Shown here: positions 34,710-46,144 of the stretch, in pieces | Numbering within the stretch: position 1 is the first letter of the stretch | Layout: each line of letters begins with the position of its first letter | Assembly (NCBI RefSeq): GCF_029360705.1 | Contig: NZ_JARKMX010000008.1 | Span: 2,410,202 to 2,474,201, forward strand | Length of the DNA: 64,000 nt | DNA from: Paraflavitalea pollutisoli | Lineage (GTDB): Bacteria > Bacteroidota > Bacteroidia > Chitinophagales > Chitinophagaceae | Reading direction: 5' to 3' | The notes under the pieces: model-generated | What the model saw: the letters and a program-made list of their open reading frames with translations, nothing else | Databases searched by the model: none | What the model was told of the DNA's origin: nothing | Made by a program: the position numbers and the translations under genes

Positions 34710-35336
34710 TCACTTTTTCTTCTTCGGGAAACCGGATTGAAAAATTTCGTCCCACAGGGAAGAGCTAACCCCATACCCTTTCGTCGGGTCATCGTAGTGG
34801 TGCAACATATGGTGTTGCTTGACGCGCTTCATCAGCGAACTCTTGAAATTGTAGTGATGCATGGCATAATGCATCATATCGTAAGCGAGATATCCCATGA
34901 TAAACCCGGCATAAAAAGGCGATACATATAATTTCTCTGGTATCAACCAGTAAAATAAAAAGTAGAACCCGATCGCCAATGGTATACTGGCCGACGGTGG
35001 CATCACCAGTCGCTTCGCATCCCGCGGGTAATCATGGTGTACGCCATGAAAGATAAAATGTATCCGGCGCCCCCAGGTAGAGGTCGGTTCAAAATGAAAC
35101 ACAAACCGGTGCAGGATATACTCCGTTACCGTCCATACGGCAATACCTGCCGCCAGGAAGAGGAAAAAATACCCTACTCCAATACCACCGGCAAATGCCT
35201 GCCAGGTCATAAACCCGATCACCGGTACATAGATGAACAGCGGTACGGCGAAATGTACTTTCGACAGTGCCTCCATCCAGTTGGCCTTGAACATCCGCAC
35301 CGACTCTTCCGAATTGGAAACATATAACTTCTTCAT
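34710..35336 (-). CDS. fatty acid hydroxylase / sterol desaturase superfamily protein
   Basis: The 208-residue integral membrane protein has the di-iron histidine clusters of this superfamily: HRFVFH (H76, H81), HGVHH (H97, H100, H101), HYAMHH (H156, H160, H161) and HHMLHH (H175-H180). The spacing is that of fatty acid 2-hydroxylases (Scs7/FA2H), which hydroxylate the N-acyl chain of ceramides. Embedded in a sphingolipid operon, 22 bases after the DUF4833 gene, that role is the best guess. The enzyme would need oxygen, so it fits an aerobic organism. Confidence 0.87.
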   Translation of the reverse strand: MKKLYVSNSEESVRMFKANWMEALSKVHFAVPLFIYVPVIGFMTWQAFAGGIGVGYFFLFLAAGIAVWTVTEYILHRFVFHFEPTSTWGRRIHFIFHGVHHDYPRDAKRLVMPPSASIPLAIGFYFLFYWLIPEKLYVSPFYAGFIMGYLAYDMMHYAMHHYNFKSSLMKRVKQHHMLHHYDDPTKGYGVSSSLWDEIFQSGFPKKKK

Positions 35337-35358
35337 TGTTCAGGTATTTAATAAGAAC

Positions 35359-35904
35359 TCATTCTTTGATCTCGTTGGCCAGGATTTTCTTGCGCTCGGC
35401 CACCGCCTTCCCGGTAGCCGGATCGATCCCGCCTACCTCATAATACTCGATATCCGGCGACCACATCGAGCCACCGGTGATCTTTACAAATACGCGTTTC
35501 AATTCCATCATCTTCCCAAAGATCGGGGCGTACAAGCGGTACTTACCATCAGCCCCTTTACGCAGGTTCATCGTGTATCCGGCATAAGACACCAGTTTCA
35601 CGCGGAAGCTGCCATCATCCAGCGGCTTTGTTTTTACTCCATAGGCAAACACCCGTTGAATCCAGCTCAGCTCGGCGCGTTGCCCCTGCTCCGTATAACG
35701 GATCCAGAACACATGCACCGGATTGCGCTCGTCCAGCTTACCATCTTTGTAGTTCAGTTCATACACGATGGTATTGGTATTCGACGTACGCTGCAGGTAA
35801 AACAGCTGCTTGCTATCGGCCACCGGCACCGGGAAGCCCTCTTGCGCCACCACGCTTACAACCGCGAGGCAACCCAGCAACAGCGACAGTACACGACGTA
35901 TCAT
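35359..35904 (-). CDS. DUF4833 family exported protein
   Basis: The 181-residue protein has a signal peptide (MIRRVLSLLLGCLAVVSVVAQ) and a beta-rich domain with IVYELNYKDGKLDERNPVHVFWIRYTEQG, LSWIQRVFAYGVKT and VKLVSYAGYTMNLRKG. I recognise this as DUF4833, seen next to CDP-alcohol phosphatidyltransferases in other Bacteroidota. Its ATG overlaps the phosphatidyltransferase stop (ATGA). A periplasmic role in transport or modification of the inositol lipid is inferred from position only. Confidence 0.8.
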   Translation of the reverse strand: MIRRVLSLLLGCLAVVSVVAQEGFPVPVADSKQLFYLQRTSNTNTIVYELNYKDGKLDERNPVHVFWIRYTEQGQRAELSWIQRVFAYGVKTKPLDDGSFRVKLVSYAGYTMNLRKGADGKYRLYAPIFGKMMELKRVFVKITGGSMWSPDIEYYEVGGIDPATGKAVAERKKILANEIKE

Positions 35905-36605
35905 AAGTTATCCAGTGCTTTTTTAGCGTCTACCAATCTTTTGATGGCCGTGAGGTTCGTGAGCACTGCCATCACCGTGATCGGTATGGTAAATACCGAC
36001 ATGGTCTCGAAAACGTGAAAAGGGATTCCGGGCACGGTCAGCTTGTAATCACCACCAATCACCGAAGCCGTCACTCCACAGGCAATGGCCGACACGGCCG
36101 TCAGCACTACCCTTTCAGGTCGCTGCATCAATCCACCTTTATTTTGCACACCCAGCCCCTCGCTGCGCGCCCGGGTATAACTCACCATCATGGACCCGAT
36201 GAGGGCGATAAAGGCAAACAGCGAACTGAGGAAATAGTGATGCGCCACGAGGTAATAACAGATACCCAGAAACATGAACATTTCGCTATAACGGTCCAGT
36301 ACAGAATCGTACAGGGCACCAAAACGCGAACTCATATTACCCACCCGGGCCACCTGCCCATCGAGCATGTCAAACAAACCGGCAAAGAGGATCAGGCCAC
36401 CCGCCCATCCCACATAACGCAGGTCACCGCGATTGCCCTCTTCAGCACCCACGATAAACACGATCGCCACCCCGATATTCAAAACCAGTCCGGTGGTCGT
36501 TATAAAATTGGGGGTCACGCCGATCTTCACCAGGCCCCGCACCACGGGGTCGATGATACTATAGATACCCTTTTGCAGGCGATCTCTCAATACGAGTTGG
36601 CTCAT
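35901..36605 (-). CDS. CDP-alcohol phosphatidyltransferase, likely phosphatidylinositol phosphate synthase
   Basis: ATG 36605 is chosen over an upstream TTG at 36632 that would overlap the DUF5686 gene. The 234-residue membrane protein carries the complete CDP-AP motif D-x2-DG-x2-AR-x8-G-x3-D-x3-D in FDMLDGQVARVGNMSSRFGA followed by LYDSVLD. Such enzymes exchange CMP of CDP-diacylglycerol for an alcohol. With an inositol phosphate synthase and a PgpA-like phosphatase in the operon, the alcohol is most likely inositol 1-phosphate, giving phosphatidylinositol phosphate. This substrate is inferred. Confidence 0.88.
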   Translation of the reverse strand: MSQLVLRDRLQKGIYSIIDPVVRGLVKIGVTPNFITTTGLVLNIGVAIVFIVGAEEGNRGDLRYVGWAGGLILFAGLFDMLDGQVARVGNMSSRFGALYDSVLDRYSEMFMFLGICYYLVAHHYFLSSLFAFIALIGSMMVSYTRARSEGLGVQNKGGLMQRPERVVLTAVSAIACGVTASVIGGDYKLTVPGIPFHVFETMSVFTIPITVMAVLTNLTAIKRLVDAKKALDNL

Positions 36606-36621
36606 AACAAAAGTTTGTAGG

Positions 36622-39171
36622 TTAGAATTCAAATTTCACCCGGGCCCTGATGCCCCAGTTGGGCACATCTGGATTCTCCAGGTAGCTCAGGCGCTTCACG
36701 AGATCAACCCGCAGCACCTTGAATATATTACCGATGCCCACATTGGCCTCCATATAAGGCTTCTGCGCCAAAGAGAAGGTCGTGGGATTGCCATCTGCGT
36801 CCGTCGGGAATATCAACGTTTCCTTATTGAAAGCCGGGTTGTTCTCCCGTCTTACACCACCATACAGGATCTTGAAACCGGCCACTTCCCGCAACTTCAG
36901 TTTCCGGATCAGCGGCAGCTTGTTAAAGATGAATCCGTTGAAGTAATAGTCCGTACTCACCGATACATAGTGATCGCTCACAAACTCCATGAAGTTCATC
37001 ATATTGAATGAATTCAGCTGGTATGCATAGGTTTGGTTGGCCCGGTGGATCGTCAACAACGGATAAGGGACCTGGCCAAAGGTATTACCACCCTCCGCCA
37101 CCACATCGGCATAGCCAAACTGCGACAGGTAGAAGCGTTTGAACACATTCAAGGTCACTTGCTGGTAATTGTATTCCCCTTTCGCCAGTCCTTTTATACC
37201 CTGTATGTAGCGCAGGCGGAAAATGGGATACTTGTTGGCGATGGGAATACGGTAGGTCTTGCCCTGGTAAAATTGCTCATGGGGTGCCCACCTTAATTCA
37301 GCCGACAACTCCGAAGTCGTGATATCCGGAACAATAGATGGCCCGCTAAGCCCCGGCTTTTCATACACGATACTACCCGCTGCCTGTTGCTTCCAGTTCT
37401 TGAAACCAAACGTGTAAGTCAGGTTTTTACCAAACTCGCGGATATACTCGACTTTGAAGATATCGTTGTACAACCACTTGTTGTTGTCGCCGCGCTTGAA
37501 GGAAAGCAGGAAATTGTCTTCCTGCACAAATTGCAGTTCCTGACCAGGTATCTTGGTATCGTGCTGAAAGCTTACCCGTACAAAGTTCATCGGAAAGGTA
37601 TAGATCGACTTGCCGTTGAAAGAGTAAGCGCCGGATACGAAATACTTCCACTTTTCATCTTTGAAACCATACGCCACATAATTTTCCAGGTACAGGCGGT
37701 TGCTGAACTTCGGCGTCGTACGACCGCCAAAGCGTAAGCGGAAACCTTCCACCGGGTTGAAGCTGTAAAAGGCGTTTACCGGTCCAATGTCAAAAGGGCC
37801 GGCCGCCTTGTAACCCGCCAGCAGGAAGGTTGCCCAATCCATCAGCCTTCTGTACGACTTCATGTTCTTCAGGCTATCCATATTGCTATAAGCCTTCTGC
37901 TCCGACTCGCTCAGCTGGGTATGCCGGTTGGCTACCCAAAAACTATCCGTGGTGGAAGCAGGTAGCTCCAGCACCACTTCGGGTTTGCCGGCATAGACCG
38001 AATCCGGCGCCGGGGTATTGACCACATAATCCTTATACGATACGGTACGCTGCCCGACCAGTCCACCGGTGGCCTTCTTCGACAAAGCAAACTCCGATAA
38101 GATATTGCTGTTGGTAACGCGGTAACGTCCATCCTCGCCACGCTCAAACTCCTGGCGGATACGCAGCTCACGGGTCCAGTTGATATTGGCATGCCGGGTA
38201 AGTCCCATTTGAATACGCTGTACGGCATAATTACCATCCAGGGTCACGTACATCGAGCCGCGGAACAACAGGTCATTGGGATTACGGGGAGCAAAAGCCA
38301 GCTGCACCAGTTTGATACCATCCATTTCAACGGTATCGCGCAGGTAAAACCGGTAAAAGGTAGGCGCCAGGTCTGAGATCGGGCTTAATAATTGATTCGA
38401 GAGTATGGTGATATTGGGTTCGTAAATGTCGATGGGCATGTACATGCTGTTGAGGTAGCGTGTTACCCCGTCGTTGTCGACAAACTCACCCAGGTCTACT
38501 TTCTTTTTCGCCAGTACGTAGGTCTTTTCTTTGGAAGGATCTTTCCGGTAGTATTTATCGGAGAGTGTTTCTTCGAGGTATACGGGCACCAGGGTCTTGC
38601 CTTCCAGCAAGGTAGTATCCTGGTTCTCCAGCAAAAATTTGTAGTTTTTGAGCAGCTTGTTGTTCATCAGCTTCTCTGGTTTGTTGGTCAGTGCCAACTC
38701 CATTTTCTCATATTGCTGGTACTGTATAAAATCGAAGGCGCTCATCCGGTTGCGCGTGCGGTTATCCACCACCTTGCGGATCAGGTCAACGGCCGGATTG
38801 TTCTTGTTGCTGTATTTACTGCGGTTGCGGGAACTCACCACCACTTCTTTCAGGGCCTCTAGTTCCATATCCACATTCAGCTCCTGCTCTACCCCGGCTA
38901 CAATGGTCTTCTTGAAGACCTTGTACCCGTTGAAAGAAAACTCCAGGGAAACATTCTTCGGATTGACGGTGGAGATGGTGTATCTACCATCCTCATCACT
39001 CAACACCCCTTTACTGCCTTTAAAATAAACACTCACAAATGCAAGCGGCGAGCGGGTTTGCGCATCGCGCACGATACCCTTGACGACCGTTTGCCCCTGC
39101 GCGTACAGGAAAAAGCAGGTAGCGAGCAGGAATAAGGTCCATCCTTTCTTCATATCCATCTTACTAAACAT
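36622..39171 (-). CDS. DUF5686 outer-membrane protein with carboxypeptidase-like N-terminal domain
   Basis: The 849-residue protein has a signal peptide (GWTLFLLATCFFLYAQGQ), then a carboxypeptidase-D regulatory-like domain (VKGIVRDAQTRSPLAFVSVYF) and a large beta-rich DUF5686 region ending IRARVKFEF, typical of an outer-membrane barrel. It lacks a TonB plug. It starts 3 bases after the gtrA-like stop within the sphingolipid operon. The family's function is unknown; here it might help place inositol sphingolipids in the outer membrane, which is inference from context. Several internal ATGs (39171, 39159, 39153) could be the start. Confidence 0.82.
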   Translation of the reverse strand: MFSKMDMKKGWTLFLLATCFFLYAQGQTVVKGIVRDAQTRSPLAFVSVYFKGSKGVLSDEDGRYTISTVNPKNVSLEFSFNGYKVFKKTIVAGVEQELNVDMELEALKEVVVSSRNRSKYSNKNNPAVDLIRKVVDNRTRNRMSAFDFIQYQQYEKMELALTNKPEKLMNNKLLKNYKFLLENQDTTLLEGKTLVPVYLEETLSDKYYRKDPSKEKTYVLAKKKVDLGEFVDNDGVTRYLNSMYMPIDIYEPNITILSNQLLSPISDLAPTFYRFYLRDTVEMDGIKLVQLAFAPRNPNDLLFRGSMYVTLDGNYAVQRIQMGLTRHANINWTRELRIRQEFERGEDGRYRVTNSNILSEFALSKKATGGLVGQRTVSYKDYVVNTPAPDSVYAGKPEVVLELPASTTDSFWVANRHTQLSESEQKAYSNMDSLKNMKSYRRLMDWATFLLAGYKAAGPFDIGPVNAFYSFNPVEGFRLRFGGRTTPKFSNRLYLENYVAYGFKDEKWKYFVSGAYSFNGKSIYTFPMNFVRVSFQHDTKIPGQELQFVQEDNFLLSFKRGDNNKWLYNDIFKVEYIREFGKNLTYTFGFKNWKQQAAGSIVYEKPGLSGPSIVPDITTSELSAELRWAPHEQFYQGKTYRIPIANKYPIFRLRYIQGIKGLAKGEYNYQQVTLNVFKRFYLSQFGYADVVAEGGNTFGQVPYPLLTIHRANQTYAYQLNSFNMMNFMEFVSDHYVSVSTDYYFNGFIFNKLPLIRKLKLREVAGFKILYGGVRRENNPAFNKETLIFPTDADGNPTTFSLAQKPYMEANVGIGNIFKVLRVDLVKRLSYLENPDVPNWGIRARVKFEF

Positions 39172-39174
39172 CGT

Positions 39175-39561
39175 CTACCAGTTATTACTAAACACAAAAT
39201 TCTTTTGCATCGGATAGTTGTACAGGAAGGCTACCAACAAAGAAGTAGCCACTTTCGCGAGCACGTAATGCAGTCCGGCATAACTGGCCAGCACATACAT
39301 CCCGCCCATATTCAACAGCAGGTTGCCGGCCCATACCAGTGCATACTTGAAACCCTGTCGCACTGCACGCTCCTCGCCTGCTCCAAATACCCAACGGCGG
39401 TTGACACAAAAGTTGATGACACCACCTGTTACGGTACCGGTAGCGCCGGCGATCACCGCATGCCATCCCGCCCACTGTACCAGGGCCACCGTCATCAGAA
39501 AGTCGCACCCCGAAGCCAGCAGGGAAGACATATTCGCTTTCAAAAAGGTGATCATACTCAT
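39175..39561 (-). CDS. GtrA-family small membrane protein
   Basis: The 128-residue protein has four hydrophobic helices in the GtrA pattern: FLKANMSSLLASGCDFLMTVALV, then GAVTGGVINFCVNRRWVF-like sequence (GTVTGGVINFCVNRRWVFG), ALVWAGNLLLNMGGMYVL and VATSLLVAFLYNYPMQKNFVF. GtrA proteins are linked to flipping or glycosylation of polyprenyl-linked sugars. It overlaps the PgpA-like gene by four bases and precedes DUF5686 by 3. It could move or modify an inositol lipid head group. Confidence 0.88.
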   Translation of the reverse strand: MSMITFLKANMSSLLASGCDFLMTVALVQWAGWHAVIAGATGTVTGGVINFCVNRRWVFGAGEERAVRQGFKYALVWAGNLLLNMGGMYVLASYAGLHYVLAKVATSLLVAFLYNYPMQKNFVFSNNW

Positions 39562-40004
39562 AACAACTGCGTCATAACCAGTACACGCACCAATATTTGG
39601 GAATAGACACCTGCCAGCACATCATCTCCCATCACGCCCCAACCACGGGGTAGCAATTCTGCCCGTCCAATGCCCAGGGGTTTCAGGATGTCGAAGAAGC
39701 GAAACAGGATCAGTCCCGTCACGATCACACCAGGCGTATGCGGCAGAAAGGCGACGGAGATCATCATACCAGCTACTTCGTCGATCACGATGCGGCTGCT
39801 GTCATGTTCCCACACGGTTTCCATTTTGCTCGCACTCCACACGCCGGCTGCCAATAAGACGATCAGCAACACGGCCTGCCAGGCATACCCCATGGGTAAT
39901 AGCCACCAGGCTATACAAAAAGCAACTGCAGCGGCTGTGCCTCCTCCTTTGCGGAGAAAGCCGATACCTCCTGCAGTTGCTATCACACTGGCCAGTGACC
40001 TCAT
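39558..40004 (-). CDS. PgpA-family phosphatase, likely phosphatidylinositol phosphate phosphatase
   Basis: The 148-residue membrane protein has the PgpA signature: ATAGGIGFLRKGGGTAAA near the N-terminus, IVIDEVAGMMISV, LFRFFDILKPLGI and GWGVMGDDVLAGVYS, which hold the metal-binding acids. PgpA normally makes phosphatidylglycerol. In the Bacteroides inositol lipid cluster a PgpA-like enzyme dephosphorylates phosphatidylinositol phosphate, and the same neighbours occur here. It overlaps both the inositol phosphate synthase stop and the GtrA start by four bases. Confidence 0.88.
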   Translation of the reverse strand: MRSLASVIATAGGIGFLRKGGGTAAAVAFCIAWWLLPMGYAWQAVLLIVLLAAGVWSASKMETVWEHDSSRIVIDEVAGMMISVAFLPHTPGVIVTGLILFRFFDILKPLGIGRAELLPRGWGVMGDDVLAGVYSQILVRVLVMTQLL

Positions 40005-41323
40005 AAAGCGGGTTCTGTCTCTTTCTTCTGTGTCAATGCCTTTTTAGCCGGTTCTTCTTCTTTTATCATTTCTCTCAACACTTCTTTCAAGGTATTGAGT
40101 TGTTTGAATACGTCGTTCTCTGCAGGTACACCAGGCTGTGTCTGAGGAGATTTCAGGTAGAAAGACAACCAGTCCTGTACACCGTACATGCCGGCGCGTT
40201 GTGCCAGATCGGCAAACAGTGCGAGGTCGAGTACGATGGGGGCTGCGAGGATAGAGTCGCGGCACAGGAAGTTGATCTTGATCTGCATGGGATAGTTGAG
40301 CCAACCGAAGATGTCGATATTGTCCCAGCTTTCTTTGTTGTCGCCATGCGGAGGATAGTAGTTGATCCGGATCTTGTGGTACAGGTTACCGTAGAGATCG
40401 GGATGCAGATCGGGGCGCAGGATATCTTCCAGTACACCGAGCTTGGATACTTCCTTGGTCTTGAAGTTCTGCTCATCATCCAACACCAGGCCATCGCGGT
40501 TGCCCAGGATATTGGTAGAATACCAGCCGCTTACACCCAGTGCGCGGGCCGCCAGTCCGGGGGCTACAATCGTCTTCATCAGCGTTTGTCCGGTCTTAAA
40601 GTCTTTGCCCCCGATGGCAGTTTTCGTTTTACGCGCCAGTTGTACAATGGCGGGAATATCGGTAGTCAGGTTGGGTGCACCGTTGATAAAAGGAATACCC
40701 TGGCTCACGGCGGCATAGGCATACACCATGCTGGGCGCGATGTTGGGATCGTTGTTCTTCAATCCCGCTTCAAACGCGGCCAGTGATTCATGTACGGCAG
40801 ATTGCTCGAGGTATTTTTCGGTAGAACCAGTCCACACGATCACCACCCGGCTGACATTATTGGCTTTCTTGAAATTTTCAATGTCTTCGATCAGCTCCTG
40901 GGCGGCATCCCATTTGGTCGCTGAGTTTTTGATGAAAGTACCATCCAGGTTCCTGGCGTAGCTTCTATCAAACACGGCCTTCATCGGCTTGATGGCTTCC
41001 AGCTCGGGACGCAAGGCATCGAGCAGGTGCTGGTCCAGTACCTTGGCTACGCTGGCAGCCTGGTACACGTTGTCTTCATACACATCCCAACCACCAAACA
41101 CCAGGTCTTCCAGTGTTGCCAGTGGCACGATGTCTTTGATCAGCGGATACTGATTGCCAGTTCCTTCCAGTTCGATATGACCGGTTTGGGTGATCGATCC
41201 TACGGGTTTGGATAACCCTTTCCTCGTAGCGAAAACGCCAGCGATCATTGTCGAAGCCACTGCGCCCAGTCCAGGAAGCAGGACGCCCAATTTCCCCTGT
41301 GCCGGCAATATTTGTTCTTTCAT
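40001..41323 (-). CDS. ino1: myo-inositol-1-phosphate synthase
   Basis: ATG 41323 (MKEQILPAQGKLGVLLPGLG) is preferred to an upstream extension, giving 440 residues. The Rossmann motif GLGAVASTMIAGV binds NAD; VVIVWTGSTEKYL, GIPFINGAPNL, AIGGKDFKTGQTLMKTIVAPGL and SWYSTNILGNRDGLVL are family blocks with the catalytic lysines. The enzyme turns glucose 6-phosphate into inositol phosphate in the cytoplasm. It precedes, with ATGA overlap, the PgpA-like phosphatase gene, and supplies the head group for the inositol lipid made by the downstream genes. Confidence 0.93.
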   Translation of the reverse strand: MKEQILPAQGKLGVLLPGLGAVASTMIAGVFATRKGLSKPVGSITQTGHIELEGTGNQYPLIKDIVPLATLEDLVFGGWDVYEDNVYQAASVAKVLDQHLLDALRPELEAIKPMKAVFDRSYARNLDGTFIKNSATKWDAAQELIEDIENFKKANNVSRVVIVWTGSTEKYLEQSAVHESLAAFEAGLKNNDPNIAPSMVYAYAAVSQGIPFINGAPNLTTDIPAIVQLARKTKTAIGGKDFKTGQTLMKTIVAPGLAARALGVSGWYSTNILGNRDGLVLDDEQNFKTKEVSKLGVLEDILRPDLHPDLYGNLYHKIRINYYPPHGDNKESWDNIDIFGWLNYPMQIKINFLCRDSILAAPIVLDLALFADLAQRAGMYGVQDWLSFYLKSPQTQPGVPAENDVFKQLNTLKEVLREMIKEEEPAKKALTQKKETEPAL

Positions 41324-41349
41324 AATGCTTATTTTGTTTCTAATGTTAA

Positions 41350-42338
41350 TTACAACCACTTGTATTGATGATACCAGTGCAAAGTCTCCAACAGACCATG
41401 CTCCAGCGAATATTTCGGATGATAGCCCAGTTTCGATTTCGCCTTATCGATGCTGCATACCCAGTTGGCAGCCGTCAGTTCCTGCAATTTTTCCCGGTTC
41501 AGTACCGGCGTTTTCCCACGCCAGCCATACACTTTCTCCATCGTCACTGCCAGCCCTTTCACCACCCCATAGGGCAAATGCACACGCAGGGTCTTTTGGT
41601 GTAGGATCTGTTTCGACAGGTCGGCCAGTGCATACTGGTCATAACTGAACCCGTCGGATATATTAAAGGACTCATGACGCAGCCCCGAGAACAGCGAATT
41701 GATGATCACCGAAGCCAGGTCTTTCACGTACACAAAACTCAACTGTTGCGGAGCACGGCCGATATAAGCCTCTATTCCTTTACTCACAGCCCGCATCATG
41801 ATGAACAGGTCACGCTCGCGTGGTCCGTAAACAGCCGTAGGACGCAATACCAGCAAAGGCAAACCGTTCAGGGTGGACAATTTTTGCTCGGCCAGCAATT
41901 TGCTGCGGCCATAGGCCGTAACAGGCGCAGGCACCACCCCCTCGTCGATCACTGCTTGCGGGTCATCGAGCGGCCCCATCGCTGCCAGGCTGCTCACCAG
42001 GACAAAGCTATTGAGCCGGTTACCCAGGGCCTCCATCGCTGCCTGTGCCAGGTTATAGGCATACTGCGCATTAATGGTATCATAGGCTGCCTGCGAACCT
42101 GCCCGTGTAGCCCCTGCTGCATGCACGATGTAGTCGAAACCACCCGCTGCCAGCTGCCCCTTCAGTTCGGCCGGATTACCATAATTCAGCGTACAGAACT
42201 TTACTTCATATCCTTTCAAATGACTGACATCACTATCTGCCCGCACACCGGCATATACCGACAATCCCCTCCGCATCGCTGCTTCGATGAGGTGATAACC
42301 GATAAACCCACTCGCACCCGTGATCAGTACTTTTTCTT

Positions 42339-42342
<4 letters not shown>
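41350..42342 (-). CDS. NAD-dependent epimerase/dehydratase family protein, candidate ceramide reductase
   Basis: The 330-residue extended short-chain dehydrogenase starts with VLITGASGFIGYHLIEAAM (NAD(P)-binding GxxGxxG), has the SLAAMGPL segment and the catalytic YGRSK (Y-x3-K), then LRPTAVYGPRERDLF. In Caulobacter the CerR enzyme of this superfamily reduces the keto group during ceramide synthesis and is encoded near serine palmitoyltransferase and the bacterial ceramide synthase. Here it overlaps the GNAT ceramide synthase candidate by four bases. The reaction is inferred from that parallel. Confidence 0.87.
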
Positions 42343-44671
<2,329 letters not shown>

Positions 44672-44707
44672 TCAACTTATAACCAGTAATAATACGGTTA
44701 GTACATG

Positions 44708-44738
44708 CAAAGGTGTAACGGGAAGCACACTGGTGCAA
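44708..44738 (-). promoter_or_regulatory. promoter of the sphingolipid operon
   Basis: On the minus strand CACCTTTG (44715-44708) matches TAnnTTTG at 7 of 8 positions and lies 20 bases after TTG (44738-44736), the usual -33/-7 spacing. Transcription would start about 33 bases ahead of the spt ATG. Confidence 0.6.
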
Positions 44739-44774
44739 TGTCTAAAACACTCCGAATTATGTCTAAAACTCTTC
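44738..44774. promoter_or_regulatory. 21-bp-spaced direct repeat, candidate AraC-family operator
   Basis: ATGTCTAAAACACTCC (44738-44753) and ATGTCTAAAACTCTTC (44759-44774) share 14 of 16 bases and start exactly 21 bp apart, two helical turns. They touch the -33 element of the spt promoter. AraC-family activators typically bind such direct half-sites at this position, and an AraC-family gene ends 167 bases away. Confidence 0.6.
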
Positions 44775-44941
44775 TCACCGATATCCATTAGGATAGTGTA
44801 AAAATTTACCGTTAGTATGGGTGAACCAACCCGCCACACTGATTGTATTGCAGCGGATTACAGACAGCTCCACTACAAACGAAAATGCGCCATCCCACGG
44901 GGATCGCGCATCGGTACAACATTATCGATGATACAGACAAC

Positions 44942-45835
44942 TTATCCTGCTCTTCTGAATTTGGAAGGCGTGATGCCCGTATAACGTTTAAAGAATTTAC
45001 TGAAGAAAAACTGATCACTGAAGTCGAGCTGATCTGCTACCTGTGCAATCGACAGCGCCGAATCGCGCAGCAGGTTCTTCGCTTCCACGATCACCAGGTT
45101 GTCGATATAGGTACCCGCCGTTTGCCCCGACAATTTCTTGACTGTCTGTGTCAGGTACTTGGGCGTTACATACAACCGGTCGGCATAGAACTGCAGACTA
45201 CGTTCCGTCTTGACATGCTCGGGCAACAAAGCCAGAAAACGCCACAACAGGTCTTTCTTGCGGTCATACACCCGGTTGCCCTGGTTGGAATACTGGTGAT
45301 ACAGACCTGCCAGCTCAAACTGGAAGGCATGAAAATAATGCCGCACCACATCGGCAGCAAAGGGGTTATCCCCTTCATAGAAGTTCTTCTCCTGCAACAT
45401 CGTGATCACCGTCATGAAACGAGCCGCATCTTGCTTCGACAATTCCAGTTGTGTACAGGGATCGCTCGACAGGAACTTAAATGAATCGTGGTGCTTTTGC
45501 ATGATGCCCGTGTCCAGGAGGAACTCGGGCGTAAAAACGACACAGGCCGCAGAGCAATTGAAGCCAGGCCCGGCCGACTGACGGATCACATGGGGTGGAA
45601 TGACCAGCAGGCTGTTTTGCCCGATCACCCGTTCCTGCCCATCCAGCAGCATGGTCATATCGCCTTCGGTAACCAGTACTACCCAATAAGCGTTGGACCG
45701 GAATGGAAATTGAATGGTGAGCTTGCCAGGTTCCGGCCTGCCCAGTAATACCTGCAGACCTTCGGGGTACCAGGAGTGCCCTGCGTACTCGTTGAAGTCC
45801 TTCATCGTATGGAGGTACACAGTTTCCGCCTTCAT
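44942..45835 (-). CDS. AraC-family transcriptional regulator
   Basis: ATG 45835 (MKAETVYLHTMKDFNEY) gives 297 residues; a TTG 30 bases upstream is less likely. The N-terminal half is a cupin-like sensing domain (VVLVTEGDMTMLLDGQERVIGQNSLLVIPPHVI). The C-terminal ~100 residues are the double helix-turn-helix: LQFYADRLYVTPKYLTQTVKKLSG and SIAQVADQLDFSDQFFFSKFFKRYTGITPSKFR. It ends 273 bases upstream of spt on the same strand, with a 21-bp-spaced direct repeat in between, so it is the best candidate to control the sphingolipid operon. The ligand is unknown. Confidence 0.88.
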   Translation of the reverse strand: MKAETVYLHTMKDFNEYAGHSWYPEGLQVLLGRPEPGKLTIQFPFRSNAYWVVLVTEGDMTMLLDGQERVIGQNSLLVIPPHVIRQSAGPGFNCSAACVVFTPEFLLDTGIMQKHHDSFKFLSSDPCTQLELSKQDAARFMTVITMLQEKNFYEGDNPFAADVVRHYFHAFQFELAGLYHQYSNQGNRVYDRKKDLLWRFLALLPEHVKTERSLQFYADRLYVTPKYLTQTVKKLSGQTAGTYIDNLVIVEAKNLLRDSALSIAQVADQLDFSDQFFFSKFFKRYTGITPSKFRRAG

Positions 45836-46144
45836 ACGCAAAAATTTAAGTGATAAACAATACAACCGGGTGTCCGCAAAATAGCAGCGGCACTACGAGC
45901 GTCTGATTTGACTACCATAGCAGTTTGATTTCAGACTTCCCCGCCCTGAGAGTAGCAGTTTAGTCAGTTAAAATGTTGAATTAGGAGAAACATTAAAAAG
46001 CGATGAATTGTTCAGCCAACTGGTTATTTTTTTTCCTTTCTGCCGAAAAATCCAACTATTCAATTCTTTATAATACGTATGCTCCTGTTTACTCCCGACA
46101 TATTGTCTACCTATATAGTAGGCTTGTCGCAATACCCCCTCCCC
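45836..46144. other. gene-free stretch upstream of the AraC-family gene
   Basis: The AT-rich region holds two copies of TAGCAGTTT (near 45919 and 45953) that might be regulatory. No gene or clear terminator was seen. Confidence 0.35.

Noticed and set aside
33773-34792. N-terminal extension of the IPC synthase candidate
   Set aside because: The extra residues come from the overlapping end of the hydroxylase gene; ATG 34708 is one base after that stop and leads straight into the membrane region.
44942-45865. TTG start for the AraC-family regulator
   Set aside because: ATG 45835 is the first standard start and gives a normal length for the family.
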